Positions 46,482 through 54,459 of a stretch of DNA of 61,521 nt are shown piece after piece. The stretch lies in NCBI GenBank assembly GCA_036496585.1, contig DASXLB010000001.1:1-61521 (forward strand), read 5' to 3'. The translations under genes were made by a program, and so were the position numbers. The notes below the pieces were generated by a model. That model saw only the letters and a list, made by a program, of their open reading frames with translations, did not search any database and was not told where the DNA came from. Numbering within the stretch: position 1 is the stretch's first letter; each line of letters starts with the position of its first letter. This DNA comes from Vicinamibacterales bacterium (GTDB lineage: Bacteria; Acidobacteriota; Vicinamibacteria; Vicinamibacterales; 2-12-FULL-66-21).

Positions 46482-47360
46482 GTGCGGCTTGCCAGGCAAG
46501 AGATCGTCATCCTGCTCATCGCCATGGCGATCGCGCCTGCCGTGTTGATCGGGCGGCTGTGGAGCGCCAAAGGGTCGTTGCACGGGCAGGAGCGAGCCGA
46601 GCCGTTTCGGATCGCCGGCAATTTCTACTTCGTCGGCGCCAATGACGTCTCGGCCTTTCTGATCACCGGGCCCGCGGGACACGTGCTGCTCGATGCCGGC
46701 TATCCCACCACCGCCCCGATGATCATGGCGAGCATCGCCGAGCTCGGGTTCGACATCAGGGACGTCAAAGTGCTGCTCAATTCGTCGCCGCGTCCCGACC
46801 AGGCCGGCGGGCTGCCGACGTTGCAGCGGGCCTCCGGGGGCGAGGTGTGGGCCAGCGACGCCAGCGCGGACGTCCTCGCCTCGGGCGGCGACGATCCCGA
46901 CATGGCGGTACCGATCCGGACGCTCTTCCGGCTCGGCATCGGCGGCTACCCGCCGGTCCGCGTCGACCATCGGGTCTCGGACGGCGGCACGATCCGCGTC
47001 GGTCCGATTACCCTCACCGCGCACGTCACGGCCGGCGCCACCCGCGGCTGCACCTCATGGACGTTTCCGATCCGCGCCGCCGATCGGACGCTGAATGCGG
47101 TGAGCGTCTGCGATCTGGATGTCACGATGGGAATGCGCTATCGGGAGCAGGCCGACGATCTCGGACGCAGCTTCGCGGTGCTGCGCGGCCTTCCGGTCGA
47201 CATCTGGGTGGCGTCCCACGGGCGCGCCTGGGGCCGGTACCGAAAGTTCGCCGCGCGGGCGGGGGCGCCCAATCCCGTCGACCCCTTCATCGATCGCGAC
47301 GGCTACCGGGCCTTCATCGACGATGCCGAAGCCGCGCTCCGGCTCGGCAGGGTGCATTAG
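46482..47360 (+). CDS. metallo-beta-lactamase-fold protein, subclass B3-like, with degenerate zinc site
   Basis: 292 residues with an N-terminal membrane or signal segment (VILLIAMAIAPAVLIGRLW). The body follows subclass B3 lactamases closely: 'FRIAGNFYFVGANDVSAFLI', 'GPAGHVLLDAGYPTTAPMIM', 'SIAELGFDIRDVKVLLN', 'GGTIRVGPITLTAHVTAGAT'. The zinc motif HxHxDH is replaced by SPRPDQ (residues 102-107): only the Asp remains. The His of 'GHT' is Ala186. His245 in 'VASHGRA' keeps the last site. Four of six ligands are lost, so lactamase activity is very unlikely and a binding or structural role is inferred. Confidence 0.78.
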   Translation: MRLARQEIVILLIAMAIAPAVLIGRLWSAKGSLHGQERAEPFRIAGNFYFVGANDVSAFLITGPAGHVLLDAGYPTTAPMIMASIAELGFDIRDVKVLLNSSPRPDQAGGLPTLQRASGGEVWASDASADVLASGGDDPDMAVPIRTLFRLGIGGYPPVRVDHRVSDGGTIRVGPITLTAHVTAGATRGCTSWTFPIRAADRTLNAVSVCDLDVTMGMRYREQADDLGRSFAVLRGLPVDIWVASHGRAWGRYRKFAARAGAPNPVDPFIDRDGYRAFIDDAEAALRLGRVH

Positions 47361-47380
47361 TCTCACTCGAGGGCGGCGCC

Positions 47381-48172
47381 TTAGCGATGCAGCAGCCAGC
47401 CGATCGGGCCATCGCCGAACGCCATCGGATCGCGAATCCAGCCGGGCGGAATCAGCCAGACGAAGGCGAGAATGACGACGACCATCACGTCGTACTGCCA
47501 GGTGGCGCGCTCGAAGGTCCAGAAGAAGCCGTTCCACAGCATGCGGACCGGCAGCGGCGAGCGGGTGATGGCGGCGGGGCGCTCCTCGGTGCCGCGCTCG
47601 AGCACGCGGTAGGTGAGGAGGACGCGGTCGGCGACCGAGAAGACCGACAGCACCAGGATGACCCAGAGCACGCCCGCCATGCGGTTGGTGAAGGCGCCGA
47701 TCATAAACAGCACGATCCGCTCGGGCCGCTCCATGAAGCCGACCTTGCACTTCTGGATGAGCGATTCGGCGCGGGCGCGCGTGTAGCTGGTCATCAGCGC
47801 GAACATCATCGCCAGCGAGGCAATCAGCGCGTAGTCGGTGCGGCCGCGGTTCGAGTAGAGATAGATGAGCCCGATGAACAGCGCGATGTCGGAGAAACGA
47901 TCGATCACCGAGTCCCAGAAGCCGCCGAACTTGCTGATCAGGCCGGTCTCGGTCGCCACCTTGCCGTCGATGAAGTCGAAGATGTTGGCGACGACTATGA
48001 TCCCGCCGGCGATGACGAATTCACCGCGCGCCAGGTGCACCGCCGCCCAGCCGTTGATCAGGAGTCCAATGAACGTGAGGATGTTCGGGTGCACGCGCAG
48101 CGCGACGCAGGCGGCGATGATCGCGCGCAGCGGAAACATGAAGATTCGCCCGATGAGCCCGGTAAACGTCAT
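47381..48172 (-). CDS. CDP-alcohol phosphatidyltransferase family protein
   Basis: 263 residues, polytopic. The catalytic motif DX2DGX2AR-X8-GX3DX3D is present as 'DFIDGKVATETGLISKFG' then GFWDSVID: all four Asp and both Gly are in place, with Thr where the motif has Arg. The family swaps CMP from a CDP-alcohol for another alcohol, making phosphatidylglycerol phosphate, phosphatidylinositol phosphate or ether lipids. The acceptor cannot be named. 'ARAESLIQKCKVGFMERPER' resembles the inositol-phosphate-type subgroup. Convergent with the B3-like gene and divergent from uvrC. Confidence 0.9.
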   Translation of the reverse strand: MTFTGLIGRIFMFPLRAIIAACVALRVHPNILTFIGLLINGWAAVHLARGEFVIAGGIIVVANIFDFIDGKVATETGLISKFGGFWDSVIDRFSDIALFIGLIYLYSNRGRTDYALIASLAMMFALMTSYTRARAESLIQKCKVGFMERPERIVLFMIGAFTNRMAGVLWVILVLSVFSVADRVLLTYRVLERGTEERPAAITRSPLPVRMLWNGFFWTFERATWQYDVMVVVILAFVWLIPPGWIRDPMAFGDGPIGWLLHR

Positions 48173-48177
48173 CTGGC

Positions 48178-48186
48178 TGGTATAAT
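48178..48186 (+). promoter_or_regulatory. extended -10 promoter for uvrC
   Basis: TGGTATAAT: a perfect TATAAT (48181-48186) preceded by TG-n. The -35 position shows no good match, acceptable for an extended -10. A start near 48193 gives a leader of about 33 nt before the ATG at 48226. It lies just upstream of the divergent CDP-alcohol transferase gene. Confidence 0.55.
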
Positions 48187-48225
48187 CACGGGTTCGATAC
48201 GCTGCAAAATGGCTCAGTGTAATCC

Positions 48226-50106
48226 ATGCCGATTCAAGACCTCAAGGCCCGCATCGCCCGCCTGCCGGAGCAGCCCGGCGTCTACCTCTATTACAACGAG
48301 GCCGGGGACACCTTGTACGTCGGCAAGGCCAAGGTGCTGCGCGACCGTGTTCGCAGCTACCTCGGCGCGCAGGGGATGAGCCCGCGCATCGACGCGCTGC
48401 TCGACGAAGCCGCCAACCTGGAGTTCATCGTCACCGACTCGGTGGTCGAGGCGCTGGCGCTCGAGAACCACCTGATCAAGCAGCGCGCTCCGAAGTACAA
48501 CATCCTGCTGCGCGACGACAAGAACTATCCGTTCCTGCAGTTGACGACCGGCGAAGCCTACCCGCGTGTGCTGATCGCGCGCGGCGTGGGGAAGGACAAT
48601 CACTACTACGCCGGCCCGTTCATGCCGGCGAAGCTGGGGCGCCGCACCATGGCGCTGACCCACAAGCTGTTCGGCATCCGCTCGTGCAACGAGGTGATCA
48701 CCGGCGAGCGGGCGCGGCCCTGCCTCGAGTACGACATCCACCGCTGCATCGCGCCGTGCGTGCGCGACATCTGCGGTGACGAGCAGTACGCGGCCGCGGT
48801 GCGCCACACCCGGCTGTTTCTGGAAGGGCGCAACGACGAGCTGGTGACGCAGCTGACGGGACGCATGACCGAGGCGGCCTCGGCGGAGCGCTTCGAACAG
48901 GCGGCGCAGCTGCGCGACGCGCTGCGCACGATCCAGACGCTGCAGCAGCGGCAGCAGAAGATGACCGGGACGGCGCTCGGCGATCGCGACGTCTTCGGCC
49001 TGAAGATCGGCCCGGCCGGCGCCGTGGTTCAGGTCTTTCAGGTGCGCCACGGCAAGGTGGTGGAGCGGATCGAGCTCGCGAGTACCTATGCGGGGCGCTC
49101 GCCGGCCGATGGCCGACCGACGATGAGCGTGGGCTCGGACGGGGCGGAAGGGGAGACCCTGCAGGCGGCGCTGGAACAGTTCTATGCGGAGCGGTCGGCC
49201 CCGCCGGAAATTCACCTGCCGCTGGAACTCAGCGCGCCCGAGACCGAAACCGTCGAAGCCTGGCTCACCGCCACGTCGGAACATCGTGTCCGCCTGCTCG
49301 TGCCGAAGCGCGGAGACAAGCGGGGCCTGCTCGATCTCGCCGCCCGCAACGCGCAGGTTGCCTACCAGGCCCGTTTCAACGAGACGGTCGCGGCGCACTA
49401 CGACGCGCTGGAGACGATGCGGCTGGTCCTCAACCTCCCCGCCATCCCGCGGCGCATCGAGTGCTTCGATATCTCCACCATCCAGGGATCCGAGACCGTC
49501 GCCGCGATGGTCGTCTGCGAAGACGGCCGCATGAAGCGTTCCGAATACCGCAAGTTCAAGATTCGCGGGTCGGCAACCCGCCGCCCGCAGCCAGCCTCCC
49601 GTGTGCTCGACGACTTCGCCTCGATGCACGAGGTCGTGCTGCGGCGCTACCGTACGGTGCTCGACAACGGCGGCCCGTTTCCCGACCTGATCCTGATCGA
49701 CGGCGGCAAGGGGCAGTTGAATGCCGCCTACGACGCGCTCGGCGAGCTGGGACTGTCCAATCTGGTCGCGGTCGGGATCGCCAAGAAGGAAGAGCTGCTG
49801 TTCACGCGCGAGCACGACGACCCGATCGCGCTCGTGCCGCAGAGCGCGGCGCTGCTGCTGATCCAGCGGATTCGCGACGAGGCGCACCGCTTCGCCGTCA
49901 CCTTCCACCGGCAGTCGCGCCGTAAACGCGACCTGCGGTCAGAAATCGACGTCATCGCCGGCATCGGGCCGCGCCGCCGCAAGGCACTCCTGACCGCGTT
50001 CGGCAGCCTGGCCGGCGTCCGTCGCGCCACCCGCGAAGACCTGATCACGGTGGTCGGCACGAAAACCGCGGACCAGGTTCTGGCATACTTCGCCGATCGC
50101 GCGTAG
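48226..50106 (+). CDS. uvrC: UvrC, excinuclease ABC subunit C
   Basis: 626 residues. Makes both incisions in nucleotide excision repair. Domains in order: GIY-YIG nuclease ('QPGVYLYYNEAGDTLYVGKA', residues 18-37), Cys region ('CNEVITGERARPCLEYDIHR', 'CIAPCVRDICGDEQYAA'), UVR/UvrB-binding motif ('LTGRMTEAASAERFEQAAQL'), RNase H-like 3' half ('RIECFDISTIQGSETVAAMV', 'PDLILIDGGKGQLNAAYDAL', 'HRFAVTFHRQSRRKRDL') and the helix-hairpin-helix end ('IAGIGPRRRKALLTAFGSLA'). Full length and complete. Confidence 0.98.
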   Translation: MPIQDLKARIARLPEQPGVYLYYNEAGDTLYVGKAKVLRDRVRSYLGAQGMSPRIDALLDEAANLEFIVTDSVVEALALENHLIKQRAPKYNILLRDDKNYPFLQLTTGEAYPRVLIARGVGKDNHYYAGPFMPAKLGRRTMALTHKLFGIRSCNEVITGERARPCLEYDIHRCIAPCVRDICGDEQYAAAVRHTRLFLEGRNDELVTQLTGRMTEAASAERFEQAAQLRDALRTIQTLQQRQQKMTGTALGDRDVFGLKIGPAGAVVQVFQVRHGKVVERIELASTYAGRSPADGRPTMSVGSDGAEGETLQAALEQFYAERSAPPEIHLPLELSAPETETVEAWLTATSEHRVRLLVPKRGDKRGLLDLAARNAQVAYQARFNETVAAHYDALETMRLVLNLPAIPRRIECFDISTIQGSETVAAMVVCEDGRMKRSEYRKFKIRGSATRRPQPASRVLDDFASMHEVVLRRYRTVLDNGGPFPDLILIDGGKGQLNAAYDALGELGLSNLVAVGIAKKEELLFTREHDDPIALVPQSAALLLIQRIRDEAHRFAVTFHRQSRRKRDLRSEIDVIAGIGPRRRKALLTAFGSLAGVRRATREDLITVVGTKTADQVLAYFADRA

Positions 50107-50162
50107 TCTGGCGATTCAACCGGCGTGAGGCTGGGCTCCGCGATACACCAGCGAGGATCCGC

Positions 50163-51044
50163 ATGCATCGAGACTTTAAGGCGCTCGTCAAGCCGTTCGT
50201 CGTCAAGGACGGCAAGGGATTCTGTCTCGGGGACCGGCCGACCGCGGGGACCCATCCCGGGCACGACGCGAAGAAGTTCCTGAAAAAAGGGGTCAAGGCC
50301 CTCTGCGACTTGCAGGACAAGCTCTATGCCCAGGACCGTCACGGCGTGCTGCTCATCTTCCAGGCGATCGACGCGGCGGGCAAGGACAGCGCGATCAAGC
50401 ACGTGATGTCGGGCGTCGATCCGGCCGGCTGCCAGGTCTATTCGTTCAAGGCGCCCTCGTCGGAGGAACTGGATCACGATTTCCTGTGGCGCACCTCGAA
50501 GTGCCTGCCCGAACGCGGCCGCATCGGCATCTTCAACCGCTCGTACTATGAGGAGGTGCTGATCGTCAGGGTGCACCCGACGATGCTCGGGCACCAGAAG
50601 CTGCCGGCGGAGCTGCTGACGAAACGCATCTGGAAGGAGCGCTTCGAGGACATCAACGCGTTCGAGCGGTATTTCGCCCGCCAGGGATTCCTGATCCTCA
50701 AGTTTTTCCTGCACGTCTCGCGCAAGGAACAGCGGCAACGCTTCATGGCGCGGCTCGATCGGCCGGACAAGAACTGGAAATTCGAGTTCGGCGATCTCGC
50801 CGAGCGCAAGCACTGGCGCGCCTACATGGCCGCCTACGACGAGATGATCCGCCACACGGCGAAGCCGCACGCGCCCTGGGTGATCGTGCCGGCCGACGAC
50901 AAGAAATTCGCCCGCACGGTGGTGGCGGCGGCGATCATCGACGGGCTGACCCGGCTCCGTCTCCAGTATCCGGCGGTCGACGATCGGCAGCGGGCGGATC
51001 TGCGGCGGGCCAAGCGCCTGCTGGAGCGCGAACCGCGGCGATAG
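50163..51044 (+). CDS. polyphosphate kinase 2 (PPK2), single-domain
   Basis: 293 residues. Transfers phosphate between polyphosphate and nucleoside di- or monophosphates. Walker A 'FQAIDAAGKDSAIKHVMSGV' near residue 67, 'KAPSSEELDHDFLWRTSKCL', the Walker B/lid 'GRIGIFNRSYYEEVLIVRVH' and 'DRPDKNWKFEFGDLAERKHW' are all present. The short N-terminal extension and single domain fit the PPK2 class I/III proteins; class III uses AMP and ADP, but I cannot fix the class by eye. The stop overlaps the GTG of the next gene by 1 nt. Confidence 0.93.
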   Translation: MHRDFKALVKPFVVKDGKGFCLGDRPTAGTHPGHDAKKFLKKGVKALCDLQDKLYAQDRHGVLLIFQAIDAAGKDSAIKHVMSGVDPAGCQVYSFKAPSSEELDHDFLWRTSKCLPERGRIGIFNRSYYEEVLIVRVHPTMLGHQKLPAELLTKRIWKERFEDINAFERYFARQGFLILKFFLHVSRKEQRQRFMARLDRPDKNWKFEFGDLAERKHWRAYMAAYDEMIRHTAKPHAPWVIVPADDKKFARTVVAAAIIDGLTRLRLQYPAVDDRQRADLRRAKRLLEREPRR

Positions 51045-51697
51045 TGCTAAGCTTAGGGCCCACATCGTTGAGTATCGATCCCCTCACCGTCGCCGTCGGC
51101 TTCGGTGTCCTGCTGATTTCGCTGACGGTTCACGAGGCGGCGCATGCGTGGACCGCCGACCGCCTCGGCGATCCGACCGCGCGGGCGCTCGGCCGCGTCT
51201 CGCTGAATCCGGCTGTCCACATCGATCCGATCGGCACGCTGCTGCTGCCGCTGCTCGCGGCGGTCAGCCACCTGCCGCTCATCGGCTGGGCGAAGCCGGT
51301 GCCGGTGAACACGCGCAACCTGCGTGATCCACGCCGCGGCTTCACGATCGTCGCGGCGGCGGGTCCGATCAGCAACCTGCTCCAGGCGTGTGTGTGGTCG
51401 CTGGCGTTCCGGATCAGCGGGGGGCACGGCGCCTATCCCGACGGCAGCCTGCTGCAGGCGACCTTGTACCTTGGGGTCGAAACCAACCTGCTGCTGGCCT
51501 TCTTCAACCTGATCCCGATCCCGCCGCTCGACGGCGGCAACGTCGCGCTTGGGCTGCTGCCGCCGTCGCTGGCCGTGCATTACGTGCGGCTGCGGCAGTT
51601 CGGCTTCCTGATCCTGTACGCGCTGATGTTCACCGGCATCGCGAGCGCCTTGATCTTTCCGCCGACGGATTTCTTCTTGAGGATGTTGCTGCGTTGA
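51044..51697 (+). CDS. site-2-protease-like M50 membrane metallopeptidase
   Basis: 217 residues with about five transmembrane helices. The zinc motif HEXXH is 'SLTVHEAAHAWTADRLGDP', and the third ligand is in 'AFFNLIPIPPLDGGNVALG'. 'AGPISNLLQACVW' matches the conserved glycine-rich loop. This is the short, PDZ-less S2P subgroup (SpoIVFB/YwhC type), often near trpS and scpA. Substrate unknown. Start is GTG 51044 overlapping the PPK2 stop; TTG 51068 is also possible. It overlaps trpS at the other end. Confidence 0.92.
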   Translation: MLSLGPTSLSIDPLTVAVGFGVLLISLTVHEAAHAWTADRLGDPTARALGRVSLNPAVHIDPIGTLLLPLLAAVSHLPLIGWAKPVPVNTRNLRDPRRGFTIVAAAGPISNLLQACVWSLAFRISGGHGAYPDGSLLQATLYLGVETNLLLAFFNLIPIPPLDGGNVALGLLPPSLAVHYVRLRQFGFLILYALMFTGIASALIFPPTDFFLRMLLR

Positions 51698-52692
51698 AAG
51701 CGCGCGTTGTGTCCGGCATGCGCCCGACCGGCCAGCTCCACCTCGGCCACCTCGTCGGCGCGCTCAGCAACTGGGTACCGCTCCAGGCCCAGTACGACTG
51801 CTTCTATTTCGTCGCCGACTGGCACGCGCTGACCAGCGAGTACGAGAGCACCGGCAAGCTCGTTCCCTACGCCTACGAGATGGTCGCCGACTGGATCGCG
51901 GCAGGCCTCGACCCCGACAAGAGCACGTTCTTCCTGCAGTCGCTGGTCCCCGAGCACGCCGAACTGTTCCTGCTGCTGTCGATGGTCGTCCCGGTGCCAT
52001 GGCTCGAGCGGGTGCCGACCTACAAGGAGCAGCAGGACGCCCTCAAGGACAAGGACCTGTCGACCCTCGGTTTTCTCAGCTACCCGCTGCTGCAGACGGC
52101 CGACGTCGCGATGTACGACGCGCGCTTCGTGCCGGTCGGCGACGACCAGGTGGCCCATCTCGAGCTGGCGCGCGAAGCCGTCCGCCGTTTCAACAACATC
52201 TTCGGCGCCGGGACGCTCGTCGAGCCGCAGCCGCTGCTGACGCGGATGTCGCGCCTGCCGGGACTGGACGGCGACAAGAAGATGAGCAAGAGCCTCGGCA
52301 ACACGATTCAGCTCTCCGACGACGCCGACACGGTGACCAGACGCGTCCGATCGATGTACACCGATCCGAAACGGGTGCGGGCCGACATTCCCGGCACCGT
52401 CGAAGGCAATCCGGTGTTCACCTATCACGACTCGTTCAACCCCGATGCCGGCGAGGTCGAGGATCTCAAGGCGCGCTACCGGGCCGGCAAAGTTGGCGAC
52501 GTCGAAGTGAAGATGAAGCTGGCCAGGGCACTCAACGCCCATCTCGACCCGATCCGCGAGCGGCGCGCCGCCGTTCTCGCAAAACCCGGCCATGTCAAGG
52601 AAATCCTGCACGCGGGATCGGCCAAGGCGCGCGCGGTCGCCTGTGAGACGATGGACCGCGTTCGAGACGCTGTCAAACTGACGTATCGGTAG
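51694..52692 (+). CDS. trpS: tryptophanyl-tRNA synthetase
   Basis: 332 residues, normal for TrpS. Class I signatures: 'RPTGQLHLGHLVGALSNW' (HIGH motif as HLGH) and 'GDKKMSKSLGNTIQLSD' (KMSKS). 'YPLLQTADVAMYDARFVPVG' and 'DDQVAHLELAREAVRRFN' are the typical tryptophan-pocket regions. I chose TTG at 51694 because KARVVSGMRPTG matches the family start; it overlaps the M50 stop. An in-frame ATG at 51718 would lose part of the first strand. Confidence 0.97.
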   Translation: MKARVVSGMRPTGQLHLGHLVGALSNWVPLQAQYDCFYFVADWHALTSEYESTGKLVPYAYEMVADWIAAGLDPDKSTFFLQSLVPEHAELFLLLSMVVPVPWLERVPTYKEQQDALKDKDLSTLGFLSYPLLQTADVAMYDARFVPVGDDQVAHLELAREAVRRFNNIFGAGTLVEPQPLLTRMSRLPGLDGDKKMSKSLGNTIQLSDDADTVTRRVRSMYTDPKRVRADIPGTVEGNPVFTYHDSFNPDAGEVEDLKARYRAGKVGDVEVKMKLARALNAHLDPIRERRAAVLAKPGHVKEILHAGSAKARAVACETMDRVRDAVKLTYR

Positions 52693-52736
52693 CGCCGGCC
52701 AGGCCGGCCGGAAGGTGGCAGCCCGGCATCCGTACT

Positions 52737-53558
52737 ATGGAACACGAGTTCGAATCGATCCTGGACGCCTATCCTGTCCGGCTACAGAACTTCGAGGGTC
52801 CGCTCGATCTGCTGCTGCACCTCATCAAGAAGAACGAGGTCAGCATCTACGACATCCCGATCGCGCTCATCACCCGGCAGTACATCGCCTACATCGACGT
52901 GATGCAGGAGCTGAATCTCGACGTGGCGGGGGAGTTCCTCGTCATGGCCGCCACCCTGATCCACGTCAAGTCGCGAATGCTGCTGCCGCGTCCGGATCCG
53001 TCGCAGGAAGACCCCGAGGAGGACCCGCGCGAAGCGTTGATGCGCCGCCTGCTCGAGCACCAGAAGTTCAAGGCGGCGGCCGAGCTGCTGCACGAGCGCG
53101 AGACGTTGCGCAGCGCGCAGTGGACGCGTCCCGACGGCCCGATTTCCGAGATCGCCGGCGAGCCGCCGGAGCCGGAGATCGAAGTCGATCTGTTCAGTCT
53201 GATCAGCGCGTTCCGCGCTGTCGTCGAGCGCTCGAAAGCGCGCCCGAAGGTCTATCTGCCGATGGAGCAGATCGCGATCGAGGATCGGATCGAGCAGCTC
53301 CTCTCGCGGCTGTCGGAGACCGAGGCGTGCGGATTCGAGGACCTCTTCGAGGACGTGCAGACGCGCGCCGGCTTGGTCGTGACGTTCCTGGCGCTGCTGG
53401 AGATGATCCGGCTGAAGTTGATTCGCGTGTTCCAGAGCGGCGTCGTCGGTCCCATTCGCGTCTACAAACGGGCCCGCCCGGCCGACGCGCCGCGCCCGCT
53501 GCACGATCCCGAGCAGGTGCACGCCGAGCATGCCGCGCAACATGAGAAGAAGGAGTAG
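52737..53558 (+). CDS. scpA: ScpA, segregation and condensation protein A
   Basis: 273 residues. Kleisin that bridges SMC heads and binds ScpB. The N-terminal SMC-binding helix is 'LQNFEGPLDLLLHLIKKNEV', then 'SIYDIPIALITRQYIAYIDV' and 'LDVAGEFLVMAATLIHVKSR'. The C-terminal winged helix is around 'GFEDLFEDVQTRAGLVVTFL' and 'ALLEMIRLKLIRVFQSGVVG'. Between them is a charged, Pro-rich linker. Followed by scpB after 33 nt, the conserved order. smc is not in the window. Confidence 0.97.
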   Translation: MEHEFESILDAYPVRLQNFEGPLDLLLHLIKKNEVSIYDIPIALITRQYIAYIDVMQELNLDVAGEFLVMAATLIHVKSRMLLPRPDPSQEDPEEDPREALMRRLLEHQKFKAAAELLHERETLRSAQWTRPDGPISEIAGEPPEPEIEVDLFSLISAFRAVVERSKARPKVYLPMEQIAIEDRIEQLLSRLSETEACGFEDLFEDVQTRAGLVVTFLALLEMIRLKLIRVFQSGVVGPIRVYKRARPADAPRPLHDPEQVHAEHAAQHEKKE

Positions 53559-53591
53559 GCCGGACCGTCAGGTCCGCCGACAAGAGCACCC

Positions 53592-54254
53592 GTGTCCGAT
53601 CATCTGAAACCCATCATCGAAGCGCTGATCTTCGCGTCCCCCGAGCCGATCACGCCGAAGACGCTCTACAAGATGCTCGACGGCGAGCCGAAGGAGGACG
53701 TCGATGCCGCGCTGGCGGCGGTGCGCGCCGATTACGACCGTCCCGGCGGACTGCAGATCGTCGAGGTCGCCGGCGGCTATCAGCTGACGACGAAGCCGGA
53801 ACTGCACGAATGGGTGCGCAAGCTCTTTCACGAACGCACGACGTCGAAGCTGTCGGTACAGTCGCTCGAGACGCTGGCAGTGATTGCCTACAAGCAGCCG
53901 GTGACGGCCCCCGAGATCGCCGAGATCCGCGGCGTCACCAGCAGTTCCGGCGTCCTGCAGACGCTCATCGAACGCAAGTTGGTCAAGACGGTCGGCCGCA
54001 AACAGGTGGTGGGCCGGCCGTTCATGTACGGCACGACGCGCGAGTTCCTCGAACGGTTCGGCCTGAACGAGCTGGCCGACCTGCCGAAGGTCGACGAGTT
54101 GGCGGACGCGCTCGGCTTCGACCTTCCCGGCGGCCTCGCCGAGCCGACGATCACGACGTCGCCGCTGCCCTTCGACGACACGCCGCCATCGGAGCCGTCC
54201 GTCGCCGACGATCCGGCGGCCGACGCCGAACAGGGGACCGAGCGGATTCACTGA
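53592..54254 (+). CDS. scpB: ScpB, segregation and condensation protein B
   Basis: 220 residues from a GTG. Two winged helices: 'LKPIIEALIFASPEPITPKT' and 'KLSVQSLETLAVIAYKQPVT' with 'EIRGVTSSSGVLQTLIERKL', 'TVGRKQVVGRPFMYGTTREF' and 'LERFGLNELADLPKVDEL', the ScpB signature. The C-terminal 45 residues are Pro/Asp-rich and non-conserved. Works with ScpA and SMC in chromosome condensation. Confidence 0.96.
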   Translation: MSDHLKPIIEALIFASPEPITPKTLYKMLDGEPKEDVDAALAAVRADYDRPGGLQIVEVAGGYQLTTKPELHEWVRKLFHERTTSKLSVQSLETLAVIAYKQPVTAPEIAEIRGVTSSSGVLQTLIERKLVKTVGRKQVVGRPFMYGTTREFLERFGLNELADLPKVDELADALGFDLPGGLAEPTITTSPLPFDDTPPSEPSVADDPAADAEQGTERIH

Positions 54255-54459
54255 GACCGCCGCCCGTCAGGTCTGCGACGGGAATCCGACAATCCAGCCT
54301 TGTCCGATCAAATCGTGACCCGTTCGTTTTCGATCACAGGTGTTCGGAAGCGGGCGGATTGCGATTCCGTTCAGCGGTCTCGAAATACGCCAAGCTGTTG
54401 TCCAGACATCACTTCATCCCTGTGGCACGCGCGGTGCTGACGCCGGGATGGAGGCATTG

